Of a stretch of 37,695 nucleotides of DNA, positions 8,975 to 18,500 are shown piece after piece; the first letter of the stretch is position 1; each line of letters opens with the position of its first letter. Under the pieces are notes generated by a model. That model did no database searches and was not told the DNA's origin. It worked only from the letters and a program-made list of their open reading frames with translations. Source of the stretch: JAWPMV01 sp038527215 (GTDB lineage: Bacteria; Bacteroidota; Bacteroidia; J057); the NCBI GenBank assembly GCA_038527215.1, contig JBCBGC010000077.1, positions 1 to 37,695 on the forward strand. The letters run 5' to 3'. Made by a program: the position numbers and the translations under genes.

Positions 8975-9741
8975 TATCCTTTCGCTTTAAGCTCTTTAAT
9001 CTTTGGCACCATCCGCTTAAATTCCGTAGGGTCGAGGTGATTCCAGATTTTGGTCATGATATCCTCAAAGGATTTCTCCAAAGCCTTAGTGATGGGATTG
9101 GCTACATTGGCATCATTGGCAGCCGCGAGCGCCGCAATCGCCTGAAGGTCCGAGGCCAGACTTGAGCCCACGAATACACGAGAAGAAGTAAACTCTTCCG
9201 TAGTTTGCTTGGGAATGTTCACACTTTTTGCCCACATTTTTTCCCCTGAGATCGGTTCCAAAGCAGTCAGATTAATCTTGCCGTAGATATTAAGGGTACC
9301 CCTGGAAAAGCGGTATCCCATCCGGTTGTCTGCCATTTTGACTTTGGTCCAGGAACCCGTGGCCTTTTGAATTTCTGGTTCCACTTCAATGATCAGCGCA
9401 AGTTGGCTATTCTCCTTATCAGAATAGAGCATTTCATCTCGTGATTCGAAGGGGCCGCGGACGGAATATCCTTTAGCGGTCATCACTTCCATGATTTCAG
9501 CTTCCAGGCTTTTCTGAAAACTGTTGAAGGGTTCTCCCACTTCGTCTAGGTTTTTATAGGAAGGAGAGACCAGGGCCATGGTGAAGTTGGCTGAGCCAGT
9601 CCCTGGCGCTTCAGGCGGGGAATAGTTGAAAACGGGGGAAACCAGCGGTTTGGTACTCCCCGCCCCGATCGACCCGAATAGGAGAAAAGCAAATCCTGCC
9701 AGACCCAGGATAGACATTAAAATTTTTGGTTGATTCATCAT
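8974..9741 (-). CDS. HpaA-family (NLBH) envelope protein
   Basis: I set the start at the double ATG (9741/9738), which gives 255 residues with an N-terminal hydrophobic segment. A longer upstream reading would run through the VanZ-like gene in another frame. The order of motifs parallels Helicobacter HpaA, the neuraminyllactose-binding haemagglutinin family. These are FNYSPPE near the N-terminus, then a line of the type LVSPSYKN, a helix ending in TAKGYSVRGPF, LTALEPISGEKM in the middle, and a C-terminal run ITKALEKSFEDIM followed by KIKELKAKG. HpaA is a lipoprotein, but here the position equivalent to the lipobox Cys reads LLFGSIGAG, so it is more likely a signal-anchored or cleaved protein. 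Its ligand is unknown. Confidence 0.7.
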   Translation of the reverse strand: MMNQPKILMSILGLAGFAFLLFGSIGAGSTKPLVSPVFNYSPPEAPGTGSANFTMALVSPSYKNLDEVGEPFNSFQKSLEAEIMEVMTAKGYSVRGPFESRDEMLYSDKENSQLALIIEVEPEIQKATGSWTKVKMADNRMGYRFSRGTLNIYGKINLTALEPISGEKMWAKSVNIPKQTTEEFTSSRVFVGSSLASDLQAIAALAAANDANVANPITKALEKSFEDIMTKIWNHLDPTEFKRMVPKIKELKAKG

Positions 9742-9749
9742 GTTAAATA

Positions 9750-10304
9750 TTAAGTTGAACGATGTGTTGGGTACAATTTTTTGTGGCTGGTGGGGAAATA
9801 GGTCCCCAAGCCTACCAGCACGGCGGCCAGATACCATAGCATATCTCCCCAGTCTCCTGTGCCACGCAGCCAGCCCATTAGCTGCAGGCCTTCCGACCCG
9901 AAGGCCAGGCCAATGGGAAGCAGAAACCAGCCCCAGCATTTTCTAAGAGATGCTCCCTGCCACACCCATTGCTGAAAGCGCAAGGCACTGTAGAGCCAGA
10001 GCCCGTCAGGGAGTTGAAATCTGACCCAGTGAGGAAGCCAGGCTCCGGCTGCTGAATTTCCCTCGGGCAGAAAGGAAAGGAGACTGAGGTCCCAATAGGC
10101 ACGGAACAAGAGATATACCATGCTCCCCCCTAGCATGGGCAGGCCCACGTGAATCCATAGAAAATGGCGATGCGGTATAAGAATAGCTTGCATAAAAATG
10201 TCGACTGCCAGGTCCCATACCTGGATTGAAAGTGAGGTAGATTCTGATGGAGTTTGGTCAACAGAAACGCAGCGGCTTGCTGGATCGACCTGTGATGGAT
10301 GCAA
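9750..10304 (-). CDS. VanZ-like small membrane protein
   Basis: The product is a polytopic protein with about four membrane spans. The LPDGLWLYS segment followed by SEGLQLMGWLRGTGDWGDMLWYLAA is the pattern seen in VanZ-like and related Bacteroidota membrane proteins. The listed start is the ATG at 10304. The ATG at 10193 (MQAILIPHRHFLW) is an attractive alternative because it places the first membrane span near the N-terminus, as usual, and skips a low-quality 37-residue leader. The stop lies 8 bases before the HpaA-like gene, so three genes (10304 to 8423) probably form one operon. Confidence 0.65.
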   Translation of the reverse strand: MHPSQVDPASRCVSVDQTPSESTSLSIQVWDLAVDIFMQAILIPHRHFLWIHVGLPMLGGSMVYLLFRAYWDLSLLSFLPEGNSAAGAWLPHWVRFQLPDGLWLYSALRFQQWVWQGASLRKCWGWFLLPIGLAFGSEGLQLMGWLRGTGDWGDMLWYLAAVLVGLGTYFPTSHKKLYPTHRST

Positions 10305-10423
10305 GGTAAGGGGGAAGGGGAAAAAGTTTCAAGGACCGGAAATGGGAGATTGTTAGGTTTTGCGCTCAGAGGTAAATAGAGGAAGGAACTGGCCGGGGGA
10401 AGAAATAAGGCTTAAGTAGACAT

Positions 10424-10476
10424 AAAAAGCAGCTCCAGGCTCCTGGGAAAGAAGTTTCTTTCTCGAGAGCCTGGAG
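10424..10476 (-). terminator. Intrinsic terminator for the HEPN-type gene
   Basis: Read on the minus strand, a 10-bp stem (arms 10467-10476 and 10433-10442, ctccaggctc) with a smaller inner pairing of gaaaga and tctttc is followed by a run of five T (10424-10428 as A on plus). It lies about 45 bases after the stop at 10521. Confidence 0.7.
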
Positions 10477-10489
10477 TCTTACTGAGGTT

Positions 10490-10516
10490 CTTCCCCTCAG
10501 CATAGCTGGGGGGAAG
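10490..10516 (-). terminator. Second hairpin just after the HEPN-type gene
   Basis: Arms of 7 bp (cttcccc at 10490-10496 with 10510-10516) continue into a 4-bp inner stem (cagc/gctg) with a 3-base loop. It begins 5 bases after the stop codon. With the following terminator it forms a tandem 3' structure. Confidence 0.5.
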
Positions 10517-10520
10517 ACGC

Positions 10521-11312
10521 TTAATAATGGAGCGTCTGGCGGACCGTGTTTACATCAATGTTGAAATTACCCTGCTCTTTGGCCAGGTTGAAATACAAGC
10601 GGTTGTTGACCTGCCGATGGGCCAGCAGCAAAGCCTCCATTCCCACCATAAATTTGTCAAATGCTGCCATATCGTAGTTTCGGGAGCCTTGATCCGGGTT
10701 GTGTTTGCGTACAATAGACAAACTATGAGCGATCCGGTTTCTGACTTCGTGGATTTTTTTCAGGTTCTTGAACTTCAGGCCCCGGTGATGCTGGACAAAC
10801 TCAAGGATATCCTTCAGACTGGTCGATCTTTGATGAAAATGATACACTTTTAAGGGACGGGAGGTGCCCTCTCTGGTGTTTTTGCCCTTCAAAAACTTCG
10901 CAAGATCTTGCTCGGTGAGCTCGTTGCCCTGTTCGGCCAGTCTCAGGGCACCTCGCTCTAACTGATAGAGTTTTTGGTAACAGGCTTCATAGACCCGGGG
11001 ATGGTTGTAATCACAAAAATGAACCACGCCTACCAGTTCTTCTTCTTCCCGTACAAACAGGATGTTGTAGGTGTTAAATCTGGCCGCTAAGCCCGGCTGG
11101 AAAATGTGGGTATGAGCCTGAACAAACTGATCCTCATGAATGGGTTCTCGCTTGAACTGGCCATTTTCAAATTTGTAGCAAGTGTCCCGACTTCGAATAT
11201 CCGGGAGGACTTTGATCCGTCTGGAATTACAGAAACGTGCGCACTCCTTACGAAAGTCATGGTCATAATAGACAATCTCCCGGGTCATGATATCAGCAAT
11301 CCTAATCCGCAT
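10521..11312 (-). CDS. CBS-like plus HEPN-domain protein (candidate RNase)
   Basis: I use the ATG at 11312 (MRIRIADIMTREIV). The frame stays open further upstream, but the only earlier start is a TTG at 11378. The N-terminal part looks like a CBS pair: IADIMTREIVYYD opens it and ILFVREEEELVGVVHFCDYN resembles the second repeat. The C-terminal part ends in a helical bundle with EVRNRIAH, in which Arg191, Asn192 and His196 make the R-N-x3-H signature of HEPN ribonucleases. HEPN domains cut RNA in many toxin, Abi and CRISPR systems. CBS pairs usually bind adenine nucleotides, so a nucleotide-gated RNase is a reasonable inference. It is the second gene after an unknown partner at 11397-12194. A structure-only HEPN without activity is the alternative. 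Confidence 0.6.
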   Translation of the reverse strand: MRIRIADIMTREIVYYDHDFRKECARFCNSRRIKVLPDIRSRDTCYKFENGQFKREPIHEDQFVQAHTHIFQPGLAARFNTYNILFVREEEELVGVVHFCDYNHPRVYEACYQKLYQLERGALRLAEQGNELTEQDLAKFLKGKNTREGTSRPLKVYHFHQRSTSLKDILEFVQHHRGLKFKNLKKIHEVRNRIAHSLSIVRKHNPDQGSRNYDMAAFDKFMVGMEALLLAHRQVNNRLYFNLAKEQGNFNIDVNTVRQTLHY

Positions 11313-11396
11313 AAGGTGAGGGGGGTTAAAATGGAAATCCTCAAAATATGAAGGAGGAGCTTGGGAAGAAATGACCAAAACCAGGCGCTTGTTAGC

Positions 11397-12194
11397 CTAG
11401 GCGACTACATCCAGGTCGTCCAAACTAAAGGTAGGACCCCTGCTGCCTTTGAGACAATTTTTGTAATGGTCTTCAAAGTACCCAAAGATACGACCATCCA
11501 GCCAGTCCGGCCATTGTTCCGGATCCTCCAGGGGAATGCGCAGATGGTTCATCGCTGCTTCATCGTGATCGGTACGTAGCAATAGCTCTCTTCCGGCGAT
11601 GGTATCGCCAGAGGTAGAAAGTCCCGAAAACACCCCCATCAGTAATTGAGGTCGGGTAGCTCCCCCAATATGAAAAATCAGATTGATGACTTTGTACTGA
11701 TCGTTAAGAAAGGTCGTAAAAATAGCATTCTCCTTGCGCGCGAGTTTGGCGACATACTGAGCAGAGGGTCCTACCAGCTTTATCCAGAAGGTTGCGCCTT
11801 CCTGCCAGATATGAACCGGCGCCACGAGTAGGTAAGGCAGCCCCGAGTTCTGCCGGACGATGCTATACCAATTCCCTTTGAGACCCGCCAGCCGAGGATC
11901 GCCTTGCTGCTCTGCGGCCTTTTGACGGTAAGCTTTAAGATTTAGGAATCCAAGATATTTAAGAACCGCATTCAGGTAATTCTCATTAAGTCCAACCTCC
12001 TTTTGATCCTGCTTGAGGGCAAGTTCACATTTTTTATAAAAGGCATAGAGATAGCGATCCCCCAGGATGTCTCTCCCCACGGCCGCGTTAATGAGGGAAG
12101 AGAGTTCATCAAAATCTTTGCCCCCAAATCCCAGCCCAGCCTGATGAGCAGCAGCCTCGATGATGGCTTTCATTTCCTTCGGATCAATCTTCAT
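11397..12194 (-). CDS. Unknown protein with N-terminal helical signalling-like module
   Basis: The 265-residue protein has no membrane segment. Residues about 25-95 (LSSLINAAVGRDILGDRYLY, then LNENYLNAVLKYLGF) resemble a short helical module that precedes many Bacteroidota signalling proteins, in which a winged or helical N-terminal unit ends in YLGF. The C-terminal half is beta-rich (GNWYSIVRQN, YLLVAPVHIW, LLMGVFSGLS) and might be a ligand-binding fold; I cannot name it. The gene lies upstream of the CBS-like/HEPN gene, with no promoter obvious between them, so they are probably one operon. It could act as sensor or antitoxin for the HEPN protein, but the sequence does not show this directly. 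Confidence 0.6.
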   Translation of the reverse strand: MKIDPKEMKAIIEAAAHQAGLGFGGKDFDELSSLINAAVGRDILGDRYLYAFYKKCELALKQDQKEVGLNENYLNAVLKYLGFLNLKAYRQKAAEQQGDPRLAGLKGNWYSIVRQNSGLPYLLVAPVHIWQEGATFWIKLVGPSAQYVAKLARKENAIFTTFLNDQYKVINLIFHIGGATRPQLLMGVFSGLSTSGDTIAGRELLLRTDHDEAAMNHLRIPLEDPEQWPDWLDGRIFGYFEDHYKNCLKGSRGPTFSLDDLDVVA

Positions 12195-12323
12195 TACAAT
12201 AGGGTTTCACTAGGGAGTTTTCTGAAAATGAAAAACTATGTCAAAGTATGCAAAAATTCTGTCAGACTCTTTCCAAAGTATGAACTTTTCAGAAAAATAG
12301 GCCGCCATCTTGCATGTGTAAGC

Positions 12324-12338
12324 CACTCATAATGAGTG
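12324..12338. promoter_or_regulatory. Palindrome in the divergent promoter region
   Basis: cactcataatgagtg has two 7-base arms around a central A. It sits in the 220-base gap (12195-12414) between divergent genes. Two copies of ttgtgcaa lie nearby (12344-12351 and about 12372-12379), and two copies of catactttg on the minus strand lie closer to 12194. This is the composition expected of an operator region, but no binding protein is known. Confidence 0.35.
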
Positions 12339-12414
12339 CCTATTGTGCAAGTGCATCATCCTAGGCAGTGCCTTGTGCAACAGATAATGTTTCACTTTTT
12401 CAACTAAACAAATC

Positions 12415-13092
12415 ATGTTGTACAAAGCTATGTCCCCTATGGGGCTGGGGAGCCTTTACGCCCTTTCTTTTCTGCTTTTTCACGTCAGCCTACAAGCCCA
12501 GGTCCAATATGTACCGGCGCAGTTTGAGCATGGCGATACCATCTCCATCGACTTCTCCTATGGACCCGCTACCGTCGGTCCGGTACTGACCCTGATCCAT
12601 GATTATTCAGCGGAGGGATTTGAGATCGATCCGAATAGTCCCATCCGACTAGATTTGACGAATTCTCCCTTCGCCAGCGGGACTTCTGTTAACAGTAGCT
12701 ATACGATAGACCATGAAAACGAGCTCATTACGATTACCCTGGAACGCCTTGACGGATCCAGTGTATTTGTGAACGGCTGGACCGTGCGCATGGGAGGGGT
12801 AGGAGTCCTGATCGATGATATCCAATCCCGCCACAAGCTTGAGGATGCTCCGCTTGAATTTCACATGTATCCCAATCCAGCTAAGGAGTATGTCATTCTT
12901 GATCTGCCGACGGAAGCGGCAGCGACCATTCGCTTGCTCAATGCTGCCGGACAGGTGGTTCGTTTACTGGAGCGGCAGCCCTTTTCTGGGCTGAAGGCAA
13001 AGCTATCCTTAGAAGGACTCCCGGCAGGTGGATACTGGCTGCAAGTGGCCCAGAGTGGCCGCCTGGCCAGCTATTCCCTGATCAAAATATGA
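12415..13092 (+). CDS. Secreted protein with T9SS type A sorting domain
   Basis: This 225-residue exported protein starts with a signal peptide (hydrophobic stretch LGSLYALSFLLFHVSLQAQ). A short beta-rich passenger of unknown function covers residues about 30-145. The last 80 residues are a typical Por/T9SS type A sorting domain: FHMYPNPAKEYVILDL, then IRLLNAAGQVV, then LEGLPAGGYWLQV and a terminal YSLIKI. In Bacteroidota this domain directs the protein through the type IX secretion machine, with removal of the tail and often surface anchoring. A strong terminator follows 28 bases after the stop. The small passenger suggests a binding or structural role rather than a large enzyme. Confidence 0.85.
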   Translation: MLYKAMSPMGLGSLYALSFLLFHVSLQAQVQYVPAQFEHGDTISIDFSYGPATVGPVLTLIHDYSAEGFEIDPNSPIRLDLTNSPFASGTSVNSSYTIDHENELITITLERLDGSSVFVNGWTVRMGGVGVLIDDIQSRHKLEDAPLEFHMYPNPAKEYVILDLPTEAAATIRLLNAAGQVVRLLERQPFSGLKAKLSLEGLPAGGYWLQVAQSGRLASYSLIKI

Positions 13093-13120
13093 GATAGGTT
13101 TTTGTGTGTAGATTGTTCCA

Positions 13121-13151
13121 GGGTCCCTGTGCAAAGCGGGGACCCTTTTTT
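13121..13151 (+). terminator. Intrinsic terminator of the T9SS cargo gene
   Basis: A 7-bp stem (gggtccc at 13121-13127 with 13139-13145) and an 11-base loop are followed by six T (13146-13151). It overlaps the last bases of the convergent gene at 13150. Confidence 0.8.
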
Positions 13152-14628
13152 ATTCCTCTCCTTCCATGGTGTCCAACCGCCATTGAATTTGGTATAAAAA
13201 CCAGGATTTGTTGCCCAATAAAACTGCCTCTTGGACTTCCCGGTAGAAGCGCTCCAGGTCCTTGACTTTCAGATTACGGGTTAAGCGCTTGAAATATTTG
13301 AGTCGTTGGATAAGCGACTCTTTATTAGGGCCAGCCAGGCTTTTTTGAGATTTGATAAATCGTTGGAGGGTAAGCGTGCGCTCCTTTAATCGGTGGATTT
13401 CTTCCTCTTCTCCTGTGCCCCAAAAGCGCTCATAATCCGCCTGGAGTAATATCATGTCTGATTCAATGCGCAGCCGTATGTTCTGAAAGGGCTGCGTGGG
13501 GGACCAGGCATCCTGATCTTTCATTTTGTCAAACTCTTTGCAGACATAGTAATAATATCCCTTGCAATAGTGATAATACTCTTCGGTGCCGGGGGGTAGG
13601 AAGGGGCGAAGTTCTTCCATCAGGTCAAAAGCGTCCTGTCGGCGCTCTAAACGCAGCGCTACCAGAACAATGTTTCTATAAACTCTTGGGTCTATTTTCC
13701 CGCTTTGGAAAACGGCTCCTACATCCCGACCCCATTGGAAGAGGTCCAGCAGTTTGGGCGCCCACTTTGCAAATCCTCCCATGTTACTCCTTCTGGTCAG
13801 CCCATTTTGTAGCAGCCCATATAGATCCCGTAGTTCCCCTTCACGCAGGGTGGTGTTGGCTGGGTTCAGGCAGGCGAGGAGTGCATCCAGGTCATCTGAT
13901 TTTCCATCCAAAAATTGGTAAAGCTGAAAATATACAAAGAGTAAGCCCTGCTCCGGTTGGAGTGCTTTGGCGCTCAGCATCTCTAATAGTTCATCCAGAA
14001 ACACGGGTTGATACGCATTGGGCAGGACCGCATTCTCTGAAAAATTGATACAGGCAAGCTTGAGGTAGGTGGTGAGACCGAACTCAATAAAGCGTTCAAT
14101 CACATTGGAAAGATAAGTAGCCTTTACTTTTGTCTCCTGAACTCGCTGTTGGTTGCGCATCTGTTCCGTTTCGAATAGGAAAAAAAGATCTTTGAGATCC
14201 AAAACATCTCTATCTTTCCATTTATCCAGTTGCAAGCGGTACGCTTTGTCCAACAGGCCATGCAAACCTCTATCAGCCAGTTCCTGATAATACAGCAGCC
14301 TGACCCATTCATTGTGGTCTTGATCGAGGGCTTGCTCCATGATAAAGCGGTCGATCTTATCCTTCAGCTCACTCCGATACTGGCGCAGTTGATTGTCGCT
14401 TGCCTTGGTGAAAGGGTCCTCCGGGCGGATATGGGCCCAGCAAGCTTGGCTGCTGAGGGTATGAACCTCTTTTTTTTCAATGGCTGCTACCAGGACCTCA
14501 AAAAGGCTAGAGACTTTGTTGTCTGAAACGCGGGATTTTTCCTGTATCCAGTGCCGAAATGGCTCTATCTCTTCTCTTTCGACCAGGGAGCCAATGAGCG
14601 GTAGGACTTTCCAGGGAGGTATGGGCAT
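13150..14628 (-). CDS. Helical-repeat protein of unknown function
   Basis: I use the ATG at 14628 (MPIPPWKVLPLIGSL), giving 492 residues. The longer upstream reading runs through AT-rich promoter sequence and adds an unlikely tail. The protein is almost wholly alpha-helical, with no membrane span and no catalytic motif. Segments such as NEWVRLLYYQELADRGLHGLL and LRLERRQDAFDLMEELRPF look like TPR-type or similar helical repeats. Proteins of this length and style, with a start of the type 'shared tail, then short helices', are frequent and uncharacterised in Saprospiria. It diverges from the PP2C-kinase operon and shares its 195-base promoter region, so a regulatory or scaffold link is possible but not shown. 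Confidence 0.65.
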   Translation of the reverse strand: MPIPPWKVLPLIGSLVEREEIEPFRHWIQEKSRVSDNKVSSLFEVLVAAIEKKEVHTLSSQACWAHIRPEDPFTKASDNQLRQYRSELKDKIDRFIMEQALDQDHNEWVRLLYYQELADRGLHGLLDKAYRLQLDKWKDRDVLDLKDLFFLFETEQMRNQQRVQETKVKATYLSNVIERFIEFGLTTYLKLACINFSENAVLPNAYQPVFLDELLEMLSAKALQPEQGLLFVYFQLYQFLDGKSDDLDALLACLNPANTTLREGELRDLYGLLQNGLTRRSNMGGFAKWAPKLLDLFQWGRDVGAVFQSGKIDPRVYRNIVLVALRLERRQDAFDLMEELRPFLPPGTEEYYHYCKGYYYYVCKEFDKMKDQDAWSPTQPFQNIRLRIESDMILLQADYERFWGTGEEEEIHRLKERTLTLQRFIKSQKSLAGPNKESLIQRLKYFKRLTRNLKVKDLERFYREVQEAVLLGNKSWFLYQIQWRLDTMEGEE

Positions 14629-14662
14629 AGGAACTATGTGGAGATTAGAATATTTTATTATT

Positions 14663-14675
14663 CGAAATAATTTCG
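14663..14675. promoter_or_regulatory. AT-rich divergent promoter region with palindrome
   Basis: The 195 bases between 14629 and 14823 are AT-rich and carry the palindrome cgaaataatttcg (6-base arms, central A). This is the only place a promoter for the PP2C-kinase operon can lie unless transcription reads in from upstream. I found no exact TAnnTTTG in a convincing position. Confidence 0.35.
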
Positions 14676-14823
14676 TATAATATAGCAAATAAGGGTAACA
14701 GCTACCTACCAAACCTAACATTCAGCCAAATTTCGTCATCTCTTAATTCTGAAAAATTCAGGACTTTAGGAGAGAGCTTACCCCTTTGTGGGGTAATCCA
14801 ACGCTAGCCAAACCTATATTTCT

Positions 14824-15573
14824 ATGGCTGATACAGGGACTATTTACGATCTTTTTGGCTTTACCCATACAGGCTCAAAACGGCCATACAATCAGGATCG
14901 GATTTTGGTTCAGGATAAGATACTGGATCGGCAAAGTTATGGGCTTGAATTGCAGAAAAGCTGTCAAGCCTTTGTCGCTGATGGGGTAGGGGGCCTTCCT
15001 GCTGGCGAAAAGGCTGCGCGTATATTGCTGGAAGGGATACAGCAGTCCATAAATGGAGGACCCGTATCTGCGGGTATGTTAAACCGCATATTTGGGGAAC
15101 TTAACCAGAAGTTATTTGCTTTTGGGGAAGCCGAGCCTCAGTCCAGGGGCCTGGCTACCACCTTAGTGGGATTATTTCTCGATGAAGAAGGAGAGCTTAC
15201 CTTGTTAAATGTGGGAGATTCTGAGGCCTGGCTTTTTCGAGCGGGCAATCTTGAGAAGCTTACGGAGGATCATGTGCTTGATAGAGACCAGCCTAATAGC
15301 CCCATTACTCAATATTTTGGCGGAAAGGAAGACCACTTACAAGTAAGTTATTATCCTCAGTTCGCCTATGCTGAAGAAGAAGACATATTCCTGCTTTGTT
15401 CTGATGGATTAAGAAAATCGCTGTCTGAATCCAGCATTTCGGAAATTTTATCCCATACGCAATCTCTTTCAGCCAAAGGTAATCAACTCCTTCAGGATGC
15501 CTTAGAAGCTGGCGCGCCAGATAATATCAGTGTAATCCTAATCTACGTAGCACAACTCCCTCCTATCTCCTAA
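14824..15573 (+). CDS. PP2C-family Ser/Thr protein phosphatase
   Basis: This soluble PPM/PP2C phosphatase has 249 residues, the usual size of the bare catalytic domain. Metal-site motifs are all present: RPYNQDR with Asp25, FVADGVGG with Asp53-Gly54, GLATTLVGLFL, VGDSEAWLFR, LLCSDGL, and PDNISVILI at the end. It should remove phosphate from Ser/Thr residues using two Mn/Mg ions, most likely reversing the kinase encoded 12 bases downstream. It opens a plus-strand operon of six packed genes. The same pairing of PP2C, kinase and FHA protein is known from type VI secretion control (PppA, PpkA, Fha1), but no secretion genes are present here. Confidence 0.95.
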   Translation: MADTGTIYDLFGFTHTGSKRPYNQDRILVQDKILDRQSYGLELQKSCQAFVADGVGGLPAGEKAARILLEGIQQSINGGPVSAGMLNRIFGELNQKLFAFGEAEPQSRGLATTLVGLFLDEEGELTLLNVGDSEAWLFRAGNLEKLTEDHVLDRDQPNSPITQYFGGKEDHLQVSYYPQFAYAEEEDIFLLCSDGLRKSLSESSISEILSHTQSLSAKGNQLLQDALEAGAPDNISVILIYVAQLPPIS

Positions 15574-15585
15574 TCTCTCTAGCCT

Positions 15586-18500
15586 ATGCTTTCCCGTGCA
15601 GAACTGCAAAAACTACCCTTACGTCGTTTACTACAGCTTGCTGAAGAACATGCTATTCCGAATCTTGATGAACTTGACCACGCGCAACTGATCGAGCGCT
15701 TGCACCAATTTTTTGCCACCCAGGGATTACAGGAGAAAACGGAGGTCTATACAAACTCCACGGAAAACGACCGGACCGAGGTTTATTCCCAAACCGAGGA
15801 TGCCGGAGATCAAACGGAAGCTTATCAGCTAGAGGATACAGACCGTACTGAAGCCTATACTGACTCAGCTGCTGAGGATACCACCGAAGCCTATAATCTG
15901 GAGAATACTTCCGGCAGCCCAAAGTCTGATCGACATAAGCTGGGTCCAGGAGATTCGATTTTATTAAATGAAAAACGCTATAAGATACTTTCGATAATTT
16001 CGGAAGGCTCCGGAGAAGCAGTTATCTATCTGGTAGAAAATGAAAAAGGGGAGGAGAAGGTGCTCAAACTATATTTTGAGTTTGCTAATTACAAACTTGA
16101 ACCCAACCCTCAGGCGTTATCACGCATACAGAAAATCCAGGATGCTGATATTTTAAGGCTTTGGGACTTTGGTACCAATGACCAAAAATATGAGGGAAAA
16201 TATTGCTTTGAAATCTCCGATTTGGCGCGGGGCGGGGACTTACTTAAAGTGGGTAGTTTACAAAAGAAGTATACGCCAGACTTTGTTCGGCAGCATGTAG
16301 TGCCTGAGATTTTTAAGGGCATTCAGCGGCTTCACAGACATAAAATTTTCCACTGTGACCTGAAGCCCCAAAATGTTTTTTATCTCGATGAGGCGCAAAC
16401 TGATTTGGTAATCGGGGATTATGGTTCAGCCAAAACCCTTGATGAAGAAATCGACCAGGAAGCCTGGCAAACTTCGCTTGCCAAAGGGACGGCTACCTAT
16501 CGTGCCCCAGAGCAGAGTAACCTCATTATTAATAACAAAAACGATTATTATTCATTTGGGATCATTCTGGTTCATTTGGTCTATCCGGAACTGCTTTTTG
16601 TCTCTAAGAAAGGGGAAAAACTAGATCGGGAAAAGCTGAGTAAGGTCATTCGTCGCTTGTACAGGCATCGGCCGATTATGGATAGCTGGGATTTGGCTTA
16701 TGGGAATATCAATGATCTAATCGCCGGCCTAACCTTATATGACCATGAGACCCGATGGGGAGAGCAGGAAGTGTCGGATTGGCTGGCGGGCAAAACCGTC
16801 AAAATTCGTTATCAGCAGGATACCCATATTAAGCCTATCAAGCTAAGCGCAAAGGTTGTCATTGAAAATGAAACAGACCTGCTGCGGTTTATGGGGGAAG
16901 AAGAAAATTGGCACGAAAGGTTAATTCTCGATACACCGACCTACACGTCAATGCTGGATTTTATCAATTCAGCCCGTGATGCCGAGCAGCGAAAGGAATT
17001 CCAAGACATTATCAAATTTTATAAAAAATCATATGAATATACCAAGGGAGCGATTGTTAGGTTCTTTCGCCCTCGCGCTTCTCTTGATTATGATGGGTTA
17101 GAAATCAATCTCTGGCAGAGCGAAAACATCGAGGCAGATGTAGTACGCTGGATCAGCAAACTCGACGAAAAGTGGCGCACTACTCCTTTAGAGGGGATTC
17201 GCTTTCAATTATTTCGACTGGAACTGGCCCTGCGTCAGTTAGAAAAGGATTTAGAGGGAGATGCGGCATCCCAGTTATTGGTCCATGAGATTTTGGAAGG
17301 CATCGGAGCGGCATTGAAATCCGACACGCAGCAACAGACTTCTGGAAGAGGGTTCGCCTTTTTCCATAGTCGACTCGATCCTTCGGAAAGACGGATAAGA
17401 TCCTCTCAGAAACTCTTACTCAACTTGTTTTATGATTTCGTTCCGGATCGTTCTTTTCGTACCCAGGAAGGAAAATATATTACTACGCTAAAAGAAGTTT
17501 GTCTGCACCTCGCCCAAAGCCCCGAGCAGTTTACCGATCTGCATGAGTCGCTGGAAAGAGAGATGTTCCTGGAAAAAAATCAGTTGAGCGGTTACAGCAA
17601 TTTTGATTATCGCGATTTGATGTTCACGGTTTTTCAGGCGGAGATGAATAATGAGATCCGGATCAAGGATGTCCAAATCAATCCAAACCGTTCTTTTGAT
17701 GTGCAGTATCATACCACCCGCTCGCTGAGTCCTTTTTTAAAGGATCATCAAATAACGCAAACCCTGGAGGATGCAGACCCCAACATCCATACCATGAAGC
17801 TAGAGGGAAACCTCTTTGGGGGAAGTGGTGCCATGCTCTACACGCATTTTCAGCGGGGGCTCAAAAATACCCATGGCATCATCCTCAAATCATTGAGAAA
17901 AGAAAACCAAAAAGAGATTCAAAGCCGCCTTACGCTAGCCTCTATCGGGCAGAATATACAATTACACATTGCTGAAATTATGGCCTCCGTGGCCATCAGT
18001 ATCCTATTCCTGTTTTACCTCTGGGTTCCCGAATTTATAGAAGCTACCAATCTTAATAATTATGTAAATTATTCTGAGAGTGCGTTGTCGACCACTTCTT
18101 TTTGGACCTTGGGTCTGTTGTTTGCAGTGCCGGTAATCATAGCCATTGCGGTTAATCTATTTTATCCACGACAAGGCTACTTCCTATCTGAAAAATCCGG
18201 CAATGGATACTTTACGCTAGACACGACTACGATCACCTTGGTTGGGGTTGCATTAGTTGCATTTCCTATTTTGATGGGACTCACCAATTGGCTTTGGGAA
18301 CTATTGGCGGATGTGGTCCTCGTCATCGCAGGAGGGGCATTTCTGATCGGATTTTCCGACTCCTCAGAAAGCGATCCTCCTTCCTGGAAACCCATTACTG
18401 TTTTGGGAGGGGCAATCATTCTGGTAGGATTAGCCATTGCCCGGTTTTTCTCCATGTTTGGGAGTGGAAATGAAAGAGGCTGGTATGATTTAATCGCTTT

